DNA of 36,036 nt. Origin: Butyrivibrio sp. (lineage in GTDB: Bacteria > Bacillota > Clostridia > Lachnospirales > Lachnospiraceae). The position numbers and the translations under genes are program-made. Below are positions 6,767 to 15,304 of the stretch, in pieces. The notes under the pieces were generated by a model. It did no database searches and was not told the DNA's origin. It was given only the letters and a program-made list of their open reading frames with translations. Each line of letters opens with the position of its first letter. The first letter of the stretch is position 1. The stretch spans positions 1 to 36,036 of the forward strand of contig JAILJR010000139.1 of assembly GCA_024694565.1 (NCBI GenBank), read 5' to 3'.

Positions 6767-8209
6767 ATGATGAAGTATTTCCAAAAGATCGGCAAATCTC
6801 TGATGCTTCCTGTAGCTGTACTTCCTGCAGCAGGTATTCTCTACGGCATCGGATATTGGATCGACCCCACAGGCTGGGGGACCAACAGCGTAATCGCAGC
6901 TTTTTTTATAAAGGCTGCTTCTGCCATTATCGATCAGATCCCTATTCTGTTTGCAATAGGTGTCTCTGTGGGAATGGCTACGGATCATGACGGAACCAGT
7001 GCTCTTGCGGGACTTGTCTCTTTTCTTATGATAACAACCCTGCTCAGCACAGAAGCTGTAGCAATGTACAAAGGTGTAGATACCTCTGAAGTACCGGCTG
7101 CTTTTGGCAAAATAAGCAATGCCTTTATCGGAATCCTCTCCGGTATTATTGGTTCAAGCTGCTACAACAGGTTTAAAGATACCAGGCTTCCGGACTGGCT
7201 TGCCTTCTTCAGCGGGAAAAGAAGTGTAGCAATAGTTACAGCAGGGGCATCAATCTGTACCGCTGTAGTTCTTTACTTTATATGGCCTCTTGTCTACACA
7301 GGTCTGGTAGCTTTCGGAACAGCTATCATTGGTCTTGGCGCCGTGGGGTCGGGCATCTATGCAATGCTTAACAGAGCTCTTATCCCTCTTGGTCTTCACC
7401 ATGCACTCAATGCGGTATTCTGGTTCGATACAGCAGGTATCAATGATCTTGGACTTTTCTGGTCAGGTGCAGAGGGTGCTGTCAAAGGCGTCACCGGCCA
7501 GTATATGACAGGCTTCTTCCCTGTTATGATGTTCGGCCTCCCCGCCGGAGCATTGGCCATGTATCACACAGCAAAAACCTCAAAAAAGAAAGCTGCTTCC
7601 GCCCTTCTTATGGCAGGAGCTCTGGCCTCATTTTTCACAGGAATCACAGAACCGCTGGAGTTCTCATTTATGTTCCTGGCTCCCGGACTTTATCTGGTAC
7701 ATGCTGTCCTTACAGGAATTTCAGCTTTCATCTGCACCCTGCTTCCTATGAGGCTTGGTTTCAATTTCTCGGCAGGTCTCGTGGACTGGATACTCAGCTT
7801 TAAGGCTCCCATGGCTCTCAATCCATGGATGCTGATCCCTGTGGGCCTTGTTTATGCCTGCATATACTACTTTGTATTCAGATTTGTCATCACCAGATTT
7901 AATCTTAAGACTCCCGGGCGAGAGGATGATGATGAAGAAAAAGAGAATAAGATCGAACTTGCCAGTGACGACTTCACTGCCATGGCTGGGCTGGTCCTTG
8001 CAGGACTTGGAGGTAAAGACAATATCAGGGAGCTGGACTACTGTGCCACAAGAATCCGCGCTGAAATAAAGGATTATACACAGGTTGATGAAAAAATGAT
8101 CAGGCAGGCGGGAGTTGCCGGAGTCATTCGACCATCAAAGACAACCGTACAGGTAGTTGTAGGTCCAAAGGTACAGTTTGTGCATGATGAAATAAAGAAG
8201 ATGTTATAG
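6767..8209 (+). CDS. nagE: PTS EIICB component, N-acetylglucosamine/glucose type
   Basis: 480 aa. The EIIC membrane domain (about residues 1-375) starts LMLPVAVLPAAGILYGIGYWIDP and carries LIPLGLHHALNAVFWF and the substrate-site GITEPLEFSFMFLAP. An acidic linker (DDDEEKEN) leads to an EIIB domain (about 400-480) with the phosphorylation Cys in LDYCATRIR (Cys426). The EIIC family and missing EIIA fit a Gram-positive NagE that takes phosphate from a separate EIIA; one is encoded at 23677. It imports and phosphorylates GlcNAc (or glucose) at the membrane. A strong GAGGAGG precedes the ATG at 6767. The symbol is by family; the sugar is not proven. Confidence 0.82.
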   Translation: MMKYFQKIGKSLMLPVAVLPAAGILYGIGYWIDPTGWGTNSVIAAFFIKAASAIIDQIPILFAIGVSVGMATDHDGTSALAGLVSFLMITTLLSTEAVAMYKGVDTSEVPAAFGKISNAFIGILSGIIGSSCYNRFKDTRLPDWLAFFSGKRSVAIVTAGASICTAVVLYFIWPLVYTGLVAFGTAIIGLGAVGSGIYAMLNRALIPLGLHHALNAVFWFDTAGINDLGLFWSGAEGAVKGVTGQYMTGFFPVMMFGLPAGALAMYHTAKTSKKKAASALLMAGALASFFTGITEPLEFSFMFLAPGLYLVHAVLTGISAFICTLLPMRLGFNFSAGLVDWILSFKAPMALNPWMLIPVGLVYACIYYFVFRFVITRFNLKTPGREDDDEEKENKIELASDDFTAMAGLVLAGLGGKDNIRELDYCATRIRAEIKDYTQVDEKMIRQAGVAGVIRPSKTTVQVVVGPKVQFVHDEIKKML

Positions 8210-8332
8210 AGGTACACGGGCAGTACGCCAATTTAAGACAACAGCGCAGGTGACGGTAATCTGAAAATTTTAGTAAATTATGAATGACAAGGTACACTAA
8301 CTGTGAAAATAATTTGCAGAGTCAAAAAAGCA

Positions 8333-8361
8333 GGCACTTTTGGAGAATTCCCAAAAGTGCC
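8333..8361 (-). terminator. Intrinsic terminator of the 56-aa gene
   Basis: A perfect 11-bp stem, GGCACTTTTGG / CCAAAAGTGCC, with a seven-base loop. Read on the minus strand it is followed by TGCTTTTTT, so it ends transcription of the small gene at 8478-8648. Confidence 0.7.
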
Positions 8362-8382
8362 ATGCGATTTATCGATATGATA

Positions 8383-8413
8383 CGGCGCGACCTATAGGCT
8401 GCGCCTCTTTTTT
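8383..8413 (+). terminator. Intrinsic terminator downstream of the EIICB gene
   Basis: GGCGC...GCGCC with an inner ACCTATAGG pairing, followed by CTTTTTT on the plus strand. It lies about 175 bases after the EIICB stop. Confidence 0.7.
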
Positions 8414-8477
8414 ATTTGTTTTTCCGGGATCTTTTCAACTATGTACTCAGGGAGTACTGCCCGATGATCAGACATCT

Positions 8478-8648
8478 TTATCTGATGTAACCGTTCTGTC
8501 TGTTGAAAACAATGTCCAGGTTTCTCTCTCTGCGCCTTTCTTCTCCCCTAAGTAGTTCCTGGATATAGGGGTTGTCGTTTGCACCTCCTATGGAAAGCGG
8601 CTTTGTCTCAATGTTGATGAAGATATCTTTTAAAGATTTTCCAAACAT
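8478..8648 (-). CDS. Small hypothetical protein (56 aa)
   Basis: The minus strand encodes a 56-aa protein beginning MFGKSLKDIFINIETKPLSI, continuing through GGANDNPYIQELLRGEE and a charged stretch RRRERNLD, and ending NGYIR. It has no membrane segment or known domain that I recognise. Gene status rests on its signals: GGGAGG six bases before the ATG, an extended -10 TGGTATAAT about 40 bases upstream, and a strong intrinsic terminator just downstream (8333-8361). It is divergent from the ABC exporter at 8792. The predicted product is a short charged cytoplasmic protein; function unknown. Confidence 0.7.
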   Translation of the reverse strand: MFGKSLKDIFINIETKPLSIGGANDNPYIQELLRGEERRRERNLDIVFNRQNGYIR

Positions 8649-8683
8649 ATAAAACCTCCCTTCCTGTTTATTTGGTATTATTA

Positions 8684-8692
8684 TTATACCAC
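8684..8692 (-). promoter_or_regulatory. Extended -10 promoter of the 56-aa gene
   Basis: The minus strand reads TGGTATAAT about 40 bases before the start codon. No convincing -35 is present, as usual for extended -10 promoters. Confidence 0.55.
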
Positions 8693-8731
8693 CTGCTCCG
8701 TTTTAATGCAGGATGTTTTAAATACTAAATC
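8692..8731. repeat. 40-bp repeat matching the terminator region at 11809-11847
   Basis: CCTGCtCCGTTTTaATGCAGGATGTTTTAAATACtaAATC recurs at 11809-11847 with about four differences. There it forms a perfect hairpin terminator; here the left arm is degraded, so it may be a decayed terminator copy. Confidence 0.6.
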
Positions 8732-8791
8732 CTGACAGATACTCTTTCCCAATACAAGGATTTTACTAATACAAACCTTAAGGAGCTGATC

Positions 8792-10525
8792 ATGAACCTT
8801 ATCCGCAAATTCATTCCCTACTACAAGCCATATTTAGGCATATTCTTTATGGATCTCTTCTGCGCATCGGTGCTTTCTGTCATCGATCTTGCCTTTCCGC
8901 AGCTGCTTCGCTTTTTGCAGGGCGGCCTTTTTTTGCAGAGCTCTGAAGTTATATTGAACAAACTATGTCTCATCGCCCTGCTTCTGATCGCAATGTATGC
9001 GGTCCGCACCGCCTGTCGGTACTATGTGACCTATCAGGGACACATGATGGGCGCGCGCATGGAATCTACTATGAGGCGGGAGCTCTTTGAGCGGTTCGAG
9101 GCATTTTCCTTTTCCTATTACGACACCCACAACACCGGTGAGATGATGTCAAAGCTGGTCTCAGATCTCTTCGACATATCCGAGCTGGCACATCACGGAC
9201 CGGAGAACATCTTCATCTCTGTTGTAAAGATCATCGGCTCCTTCATCCTTCTCATGTCCATAAGCGTCCCGATGACGCTTTGCCTTGTAGTTGTGGTGCT
9301 GTGCATGGCTGTCTTTTCAATAAAGCAGAACCGTCTCATGCGCGCCACCTTCTCTGACAACAGGAAAAAAATCGCCGGCATCAATTCATCCCTTCAGGAC
9401 ACCCTGGGAGGAATAAGGGTTGTGAAGTCCTTCACCGGTGAGGATATTGAAAAAGAAAAATTTGACAGATCAAACATTGCATTTCTCACCTCAAAGCAGG
9501 CAAACTACCGGCAGATGGCAAAGTTCCACTCGGGCAACAACCTGTTCGAGGGGCTCATGTTTGTGACTGTGATCGTGGCAGGCGGGTACTTTATCGCAAC
9601 AGGGCAGCTGACAGGAGCTGACCTTGCAATCTATGCGCTTTACATCAACATTTTCATCAATCCCGTCAACGTACTCGTGGAGTTCACGGAACAGCTCCAG
9701 AAGGGGCTTGCAGGGTTTGAGAGATTTTCTGAAGTAATGGATACCATGCCCGATATCGTGGACAAAAAAGATGCCCGTGAGCTTAAAGATGTCACAGGCG
9801 TTATCGATTATAAAGATGTATCGTTCTCATATGAAAAATCTGAGACGGTACTTAAAGGCATTGATCTGCACGTGGATGCAGGAAAGTCAGTAGCGATAGT
9901 TGGTCCATCCGGTGGCGGAAAGACTACCCTCTGCTCTCTCCTTCCAAGATTCTACGACGTGACCGGCGGAGCAGTAATGATCGACGGAACTGACATAAGG
10001 GATGTCACCCAGAAGTCACTCCGCTCCTTTATCGGCATAGTTCAGCAGGATGTCTATCTTTTTAACGGAACCGTAAAAGAGAATATCGCTTACGGAAAGC
10101 AGGATGCCTCCATGGAAGAAATAGTTGACGCCGCAAAAAATGCAGATCTTCTCGATTTTATTGAAAGTCTTCCAAACGGCTTTGATACTCAGGTTGGTGA
10201 GCGCGGCGCAAGACTCTCAGGCGGCCAGAAGCAGAGGATCGCAATTGCCAGGGTCTTCCTGAAGAACCCGCCAATACTCATCCTCGACGAGGCAACCAGC
10301 GCACTTGACAATGAGAGCGAGCGCTACATCCAGGAGAGTCTCGACAGGCTCTCAGTCGGAAGGACTACCATCACTATCGCCCACAGGCTCTCCACAATTC
10401 TTGGCGCCGACGAGATCATCGTCCTTGATGAAGACGGAATAAAGGAGCGAGGCACACACAAAGAGCTCATCAAAAAAGGCGGCCTGTATGAGAAGTACTA
10501 CAGGATGCAGCTTGGAGCCATTTAA
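8792..10525 (+). CDS. ABC exporter, fused permease and ATPase (MdlB/MsbA-like)
   Basis: 577 aa, the usual length of a half-transporter. Six membrane helices lie in residues 1-310 (exporter-type ABC domain with SKLVSDLFDISELAHHGPE and the coupling-helix region TLGGIRVVKSF). The ATPase domain has Walker A GPSGGGKTT (about 370-378), Q-loop IVQQDVYLF, signature LSGGQKQR (about 474-481), Walker B ILILDEATSALD and switch AHRLST. It works as a homodimer or heterodimer in the membrane, exporting a lipid, drug or peptide; the substrate cannot be read. AAGGAG precedes the ATG. No partner ABC gene is adjacent, so a homodimer is plausible. Confidence 0.9.
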   Translation: MNLIRKFIPYYKPYLGIFFMDLFCASVLSVIDLAFPQLLRFLQGGLFLQSSEVILNKLCLIALLLIAMYAVRTACRYYVTYQGHMMGARMESTMRRELFERFEAFSFSYYDTHNTGEMMSKLVSDLFDISELAHHGPENIFISVVKIIGSFILLMSISVPMTLCLVVVVLCMAVFSIKQNRLMRATFSDNRKKIAGINSSLQDTLGGIRVVKSFTGEDIEKEKFDRSNIAFLTSKQANYRQMAKFHSGNNLFEGLMFVTVIVAGGYFIATGQLTGADLAIYALYINIFINPVNVLVEFTEQLQKGLAGFERFSEVMDTMPDIVDKKDARELKDVTGVIDYKDVSFSYEKSETVLKGIDLHVDAGKSVAIVGPSGGGKTTLCSLLPRFYDVTGGAVMIDGTDIRDVTQKSLRSFIGIVQQDVYLFNGTVKENIAYGKQDASMEEIVDAAKNADLLDFIESLPNGFDTQVGERGARLSGGQKQRIAIARVFLKNPPILILDEATSALDNESERYIQESLDRLSVGRTTITIAHRLSTILGADEIIVLDEDGIKERGTHKELIKKGGLYEKYYRMQLGAI

Positions 10526-10666
10526 AATTCTCATATTAAAGTCTGACTTCCATGAACCGCCTAAAGATCAGCACTGTAAGGATCATCCTGTTATAAAGAC
10601 CATTCTTTTAGCGCGACATACAGGCAGGACCACCACCGGAATCTAAAGTCACCGGGCGTCTGGCAG

Positions 10667-11377
10667 CTATGCCACTTTTCCATCAATAAATACCTTCAGG
10701 GAATCTGTCAGATGCTGGTGGTGAATATGGGTCGCATCAAACTTCACAGTGTGGAAAGCCATCTGCATTATCGGTCCGGTAGCAAAAGCACATATCAGTG
10801 TTCCTATTCCAACAGGTCCACCCAAAAGCCATCCTATATAAGTCGTAAATCCCAAAAGTAAAATACTGACAAGACCTATCGGAACCTTCCCTGCTCTCTT
10901 TGCAAGTGCGACAAGCAGGGTATCTCTTGGGCCACAGCCCAGTGCTGCGCTCATGTAGGTGAACTGCGTATATGCCATGATGAAAAGACCGATGAGCATA
11001 ACCGGTATTCCGCTTGCAAGCGAATCACATTTCGGAATGACACCTATTCTGTTAAAGAGATCGACGGACTTACCGACAACAAAAGCATCAATGAACATTG
11101 CAATCCCAATTGGTTCTCTGAGTGCGATATCAATTCCAAGGATTGCATACGACACTGCAACTGAGGCGGTGCCGTACAGTATTCCAAATGTTTTTGCCAG
11201 CCCGATGTTAAGAACGTCCCAGGGGCCTGCTCCAATATTGGCCTGGATCGTCATATATACACCAAACCCGTTGATGAAAAGACTCATTGCTGCCAAGACC
11301 ATATTGATGAGAATTTTGCCTGATGTCCGATTATCCTTCAGATCATTGACTTTGGAAAAAAAATCAGAAGACTTCAT
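10667..11377 (-). CDS. YczE/YyaS/YitT-family membrane protein
   Basis: 236 aa with about six membrane segments. NGFGVYMTIQANIGAGPWDVLNIGLAKTFGI and the later ALGCGPRDTLLVALAKR are the duplicated GxGPxDxL motif of this uncharacterised integral membrane family. The longer frame opens at 11506, but those 43 residues fall inside palindrome A. The ATG at 11377, with GAAAGG nine bases upstream, fits the start of the conserved protein. The leader (about 240 bases from the extended -10 near 11627) contains the whole of element A. Function unknown; some relatives are annotated as permeases or regulators without proof. Confidence 0.8.
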   Translation of the reverse strand: MKSSDFFSKVNDLKDNRTSGKILINMVLAAMSLFINGFGVYMTIQANIGAGPWDVLNIGLAKTFGILYGTASVAVSYAILGIDIALREPIGIAMFIDAFVVGKSVDLFNRIGVIPKCDSLASGIPVMLIGLFIMAYTQFTYMSAALGCGPRDTLLVALAKRAGKVPIGLVSILLLGFTTYIGWLLGGPVGIGTLICAFATGPIMQMAFHTVKFDATHIHHQHLTDSLKVFIDGKVA

Positions 11378-11400
11378 AAAACTTTGCCTTTCATAAATAA

Positions 11401-11610
11401 TATGAGTTGGCCGACAAAAGCCCGCCAGTCCATCTCCGGCTGTGCATATTGTACAATCACTTCGGACACGCTCTCGCTCCTTTCGCTTCGTAGCGGTACT
11501 AAGCACGAAAACACCTCGCTAAGTACCGACGAGCTCATAGGGCCACTCAGCCTATTGTGCAATATGCACAGCCGGAACTGGCCTGGTGAGCTTTTGTCGG
11601 TCGGCTCATA
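11401..11610. repeat. Long palindromic element A with conserved core, in the yczE-like leader
   Basis: Two 57-base arms (11401-11457 and 11554-11610) match as inverted repeats at 48 of 57 positions. The middle holds a core: ACGCTCTCGCTC (11468-11479), then CGT-AG-CGGTACT-A-AGC (11489-11504) pairing with GCT-A-AGTACCG-ACG (11518-11531), with an AG bulge on one strand and an A-A mismatch. Element B repeats this core. On the minus strand it would be transcribed in the 5' leader of the gene at 10667-11377. Confidence 0.8.
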
Positions 11611-11626
11611 ATATGTAACAGTCTTC

Positions 11627-11635
11627 ATTATAACA
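11627..11635 (-). promoter_or_regulatory. Extended -10 promoter upstream of element A
   Basis: The minus strand reads TGTTATAAT immediately before the right arm of element A and points towards the yczE-like gene. The predicted start near 11619 puts the complete palindrome in the transcript. The rest of the gap up to 11799 shows nothing else. Confidence 0.5.
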
Positions 11636-11798
11636 GCAGGGCTGATTTCCTGCCACTAGGTTTTGGGTTTGCGGGAACGACGCTGAAATCAAAAGGGAAG
11701 ACGCTTGTTACAAGTCCCCCTGCAGGCAGTAATGGCTTATGATATATCAAATAAAATAACTGCACCTTTAATCAGCTGATGAATTGTGATGTGCTTTA

Positions 11799-11835
11799 GA
11801 AAAAACATCCTGCACCGTTTTGATGCAGGATGTTT
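11799..11835 (-). terminator. Intrinsic terminator of the truncated surface-protein gene
   Basis: A perfect 12-bp stem, AAACATCCTGCA (11803-11814) with TGCAGGATGTTT (11824-11835). On the minus strand it ends in a run of six T. It starts eight bases after the stop codon at 11843. Confidence 0.8.
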
Positions 11836-11842
11836 AAAATAC

Positions 11843-13105
11843 TTAATCAGTCTTTAGTCCAAACTTGCCGCCCAGATATAAGAAACCGGTGAAACCGTTT
11901 TTGTCTACAAGAGACATTGCGTCGGTTCCTTTTGGAATTACTACCATGCAGCGGTTTCCTTTATAGCCTTCATCGAGGAAGCTGATCTCCAGCGTTACGT
12001 CCGGTCGTTCTGCCAGAGCTTCCATTACCATCTTGTGGAAGGATATCCACTTTGCAGTCTTAATCATTACTGTGGCATTCCTGGGAGCTTTTCTGATCTT
12101 CTCTGTTGTGTTCTTGTTGAAAACGTTGTAGGCGGTCAGCGGTACTCTGGTCTGAATATAACCGCAGATCTCACACTGGTATCTTAGCTCTCCGTCTTCT
12201 TCTTCTGTTGCTTCAAATGTTTCCCAGATGAACTTATGCACATGCTCGTCGCCTGTTTTCTTCGGAGGAATGTAGCCGACAGGAACAACGGTTACTTTGC
12301 AGCTTGCCGAGTACTCTTTTCCATCAACCTTGATAGTCGCTGTGATGGTTGCTGTTCCTGCTTTATTTCCTTTCACAACTCCGCTTCCATCCACAGAGGC
12401 AACCGACGGATTCGAGCTGCTCCATGTAACAGAAGTTCCCTCAGGGGTTGTCGTGGCTTTGAGAGCCTTTTCCGTGCCCTGTGTGATAGTTGTCTCCGAA
12501 ACACTAAGTGTTACGCCGGCTTCAGTTGGTGTTGGTTCCGGAGTTGGCGTTGGTGTCGGTGTCGGCGTCGGTGTTGGTGTCGGTGCGGGTTCAGGCGTAT
12601 CATCTTTATCATAAGTATAGGTATAAAGAGTATTCTCTGCTATTGTTGCCCCTGCTTCCGGCGTTTTATCCCAGCTGCCCTTCTTGTAGCCTGCGTTTGG
12701 ATTTGTACTAACATTCGGGATCACATTCTCAGGAAGTTTAATGGTTTCGCCATCTTTTGCAGTTAATGCTACGTTTATATCTTCTGTCGTTCCATCATCC
12801 CAGGAACCATTTACTACCTTGAAAGAAACAATCCTGGTTATCACTCCTAGCGGTGCATAGATGTAGGTATATGTTGTATCCGCAGTTATAGCTGTATCAG
12901 GACTTGGAGTCTTGTCCCAGATGCCTTCCTTATAGCCATCGCCCGGTTTTGCTCCTGCTGCAGGTATCTGATCAGCTGTAAGCTTAAGCGTATCACCCTC
13001 TTTTCCTGTCAGAGTAACTTTTATGTCATCTTTCTTTCCATCATTCCAGAAGCCATTTTTGCAAGGGGCCTTTGGCACCCTTGCAAGATGCCTTTGTGTA
13101 CACAC
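11843..13105 (-). CDS. 5'-truncated cell-surface protein (repeat domains, Big_2, C-terminal module)
   Basis: The frame encodes two copies of an extracellular repeat (NGFWNDG...TYTYIYAP and NGSWDDG...LYTYTYDKD, about residues 17-84 and 98-168). A Pro-Thr linker and a Big_2 Ig-like domain (about 195-276, TLSVSETTITQGTE, WSSSNPSVASVDGSGVVKG) follow. A C-terminal module has H-x-H, CEICG and RPDVTLEISFLDEGYKG. Such domains belong to secreted proteins, yet there is no signal peptide: the frame begins at a GTG with no RBS, shortly after an in-frame TAG, and the first repeat is cut near 13060. A tight hairpin (13061-13085) lies at that junction. Most likely the 3' remnant of a larger adhesin-like gene, so a pseudogene in practice. 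Confidence 0.7.
   Translation of the reverse strand: MCTQRHLARVPKAPCKNGFWNDGKKDDIKVTLTGKEGDTLKLTADQIPAAGAKPGDGYKEGIWDKTPSPDTAITADTTYTYIYAPLGVITRIVSFKVVNGSWDDGTTEDINVALTAKDGETIKLPENVIPNVSTNPNAGYKKGSWDKTPEAGATIAENTLYTYTYDKDDTPEPAPTPTPTPTPTPTPTPEPTPTEAGVTLSVSETTITQGTEKALKATTTPEGTSVTWSSSNPSVASVDGSGVVKGNKAGTATITATIKVDGKEYSASCKVTVVPVGYIPPKKTGDEHVHKFIWETFEATEEEDGELRYQCEICGYIQTRVPLTAYNVFNKNTTEKIRKAPRNATVMIKTAKWISFHKMVMEALAERPDVTLEISFLDEGYKGNRCMVVIPKGTDAMSLVDKNGFTGFLYLGGKFGLKTD
13061..13085. repeat. Tight hairpin at the truncation point of the surface-protein gene
   Basis: GCAAGGGGCC pairs with GGcaCCCTTGC (one bulged base) around a three-base loop. Homology to the surface-protein repeat ends at this hairpin, so it may mark the recombination or insertion junction. 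No T-run follows on either strand. Confidence 0.5.
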
Positions 13106-14266
13106 AGGCGAATCTTGCTAATTTTTATTAACGGTATTTTGATAATTTATGACGATAACGTCATTTAGATGTCTGGAAAGTTTCTGACCGGAAAAGGCAT
13201 TAAGACGGCACAGGAAGACCCATTTCTTCCGCATAAGTTTTTTCTTGCAATGTGCCGAAGTAAAAAGACAGCTTCTTGATTTCATCAGCATCAGCTTATG
13301 CATGAATGACAGGCAAAAATGCAAAGAAAAGAGAATGCCTGCTATGTTGTTTGATCAGGGAAAGTGCTGCTGCAAGAACTGTGGCAGTTGGTCCTTCGAT
13401 TTTTTTGTCATCAGAAAACAGAATCAAAACTTAGACTACTATCCCACAGGAAAAATATTAATCAAGCGGGAGTTCTTAAGATGAAGCCGGTGGTTGTTTG
13501 CGTTTTTTATATATCAACAAATCTAAAACGTCGAAAGTATGGTATGTAAACCCAACTCTTTATACACATCTAAAAATCGATTTTTTCCAATTCCGGATAT
13601 CGTCAAAAATCTATGCCCATCCAAAAAGCCAATTTCCTTAATTTTAGATAGCACTTCCCTGCTATTTTTTTCTTTTGACTAAACCAAAATTTTCAAAACA
13701 CGAAAAATAGATGTTGTCTTGCATCTTTTTTTCCATAATTCAGGAATTAGCTGTATACAAATCATAACTCAGAGAGTGGTGAGACATCTAAATTTAGAAT
13801 TTTTGTATTTTAGATGTAGTGATAAAAATCCTGCTATCCCGAATTTGAATTTTTTGTATTTTAGATGAGTTTTTGAATGACTTTGAAACAATTTCTTTAA
13901 GATAGCAGAAAAGTACGTTTTTTTCTTATATCACTCATAAGGTTTGTACCCCAAAAATAAAGTGTTTTCTTTTCTGTTTGCGCCTAACCGGCTCGCGGCT
14001 GTCACGTCAAACCTGCCAATAGAATCCATGTATCCCCCTAACAGTAGGGATTTACACTTCATAGCCAACACAATGTCTCCTGTTGAAAAATAAAGGAACT
14101 TTAGTTTAACTTAATTGTGCGAGATTGTCGCCATATGCCGCGTTGTCATCAGTCGTCGAGCACGTTCTGTTCAAGTAATTCTCCAAGAGAGAAAGGCACT
14201 GATCACCTTCCAAATTCAAGCATCTGACAGAAAATTTTATATTTTTTAAAAAAACATGAAAATTTA
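13106..14266. other. AT-rich non-coding stretch with repeated TTTAGATG words
   Basis: I see no supported gene in this 1.2 kb. Short frames at 13118-13324 and 13245-13484 overlap on opposite strands, lack RBS and read as low-complexity. The octamer TTTAGATG or its complement occurs at 13164, 13567, 13785, 13809 and 13860. The last two are within a direct repeat (TTTTTGTATTTTAGATG) about 51 bases apart. ACATCTAAA (13784-13792) and TTTAGATGT (13809-13817) form a hairpin. The stretch separates the truncated surface gene from the next secreted protein and may be decayed sequence. Confidence 0.5.
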
Positions 14267-14296
14267 TTGCCACAGGTTCAATTCACTTCGTATAAA
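14267..14296 (+). promoter_or_regulatory. Promoter of the secreted repeat protein (TTGCCA-18-TATAAA)
   Basis: TTGCCA at 14267-14272 and TATAAA at 14291-14296 are 18 bases apart. The predicted start near 14303 lies after the first in-frame ATG (14300), which supports ATG 14354 as the real start. Confidence 0.6.
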
Positions 14297-14353
14297 TAAA
14301 TGTCAAAACAAAAATATAATAATTATGGCCAAGAGCCAGGGAGGGAAAATAAA

Positions 14354-15121
14354 ATGAAAAAGACTATTGTTACAAGGGTACTCACAATCGCAACCGCAGC
14401 AGTTATGTTTGCAGGATCACTTACAGCAGGTGCCTGTGCTGCACCGGCAATCAGGGTTGAGGCAGCTGATGCTTCTTTTACACAGACACTTTTAAACGCT
14501 TTTGATTCTCAGTTCTATGCTTCAAAATATGCCGATGTAAAGAAGGCTTATGGCAATGATGCTGATGCTCTCTTTGCTCACTTTCTCAATAACGGGATGA
14601 AGGAAGGCCGCATGATAAATGCAAACTTTGATCCCAAGGCTTATATCCAGGCTTACTCAGATGTAAAGTCATACTGCAACGGCAGCTATACAAAGGCATA
14701 TGAACACTACTACAAGATCGGAAGAGCCGAAGGCAGAAGCCTTACAACCTTTGCAGCAATCGACGCACAGAAAAACGCAGCAAAGACACAGAAAGAGATC
14801 CAGAAAAAGGTAATAAATAATCTTCCTGTATACAGAGACGTTAACCTTGGCTATGGCCTCACAGTTTCACTCAGCAACAAGCAGCTTGACAGCTGCATCG
14901 TCTACATATTTGAGAGCGATTACGGCTATGGCGCATACATAAATGAGAGCCTTGTTGCAACATCTGGCTTTTTCAGGACAGAAGGAGCTTCTCTCTACTC
15001 AACAATTGTATTTGATGACGGCGACATGACCGAGATCATCAACGACACTCCTTCTTACAGTGATGACGAGCTTGCAGATGCCCTTGCACTCGGAATGGTA
15101 CTCTACGCTTTGTCAGAGTAA
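14354..15121 (+). CDS. Secreted protein with two YxDV/EGR repeats
   Basis: 255 aa. A signal peptide (MKKTIVTRVLTIATAAVMFAGSLTAGACA, cleaved near AxA) is followed by two copies of a roughly 40-residue repeat: FDSQFYASKYADVKKAYG...HFLNNGMKEGR and FDPKAYIQAYSDVKSYCNG...HYYKIGRAEGR. This repeat is frequent in secreted and surface proteins of Lachnospiraceae (from memory). The C-terminal half (about residues 150-255) is unassigned. No anchor motif is seen, so it is probably released or held non-covalently. The start is set by GGGAGG eight bases upstream and by the promoter position. The gene stands alone between an AT-rich region and a strong terminator. Confidence 0.75.
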   Translation: MKKTIVTRVLTIATAAVMFAGSLTAGACAAPAIRVEAADASFTQTLLNAFDSQFYASKYADVKKAYGNDADALFAHFLNNGMKEGRMINANFDPKAYIQAYSDVKSYCNGSYTKAYEHYYKIGRAEGRSLTTFAAIDAQKNAAKTQKEIQKKVINNLPVYRDVNLGYGLTVSLSNKQLDSCIVYIFESDYGYGAYINESLVATSGFFRTEGASLYSTIVFDDGDMTEIINDTPSYSDDELADALALGMVLYALSE

Positions 15122-15161
15122 GCAGGTGCACAATCTGATTAAATAAAATACTTGCAACGCA

Positions 15162-15207
15162 AAAGGGACTGTGAAAAAATGTTTTCTCATTTTTTCACAG
15201 TCCCTTT
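15162..15207. terminator. Bidirectional terminator hairpin between convergent genes
   Basis: A perfect 20-bp stem: AAAGGGACTGTGAAAAAATG (15162-15181), six-base loop, and its complement (15188-15207). It lies 40 bases after the secreted-protein stop and about 100 bases after the end of bioY on the other strand. Confidence 0.75.
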
Positions 15208-15304
15208 GAATTTACAACTTATACACATGGTCAGAAGCTGGTCACATAGCATCCGATCCTTCAAAGATGCTAATTTCTGTCAAGCTGTGCCAATTTTTTA
15301 CTAT

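Noticed and set aside
11374-11628. Frames across element A, including the long N-terminal extension of the yczE-like gene
   Set aside because: They are translations of the palindrome; the conserved protein begins at 11377.
13118-13484. Two small frames on opposite strands upstream of the surface-protein remnant
   Set aside because: They overlap each other, lack RBS and promoters, and show no recognisable domain.
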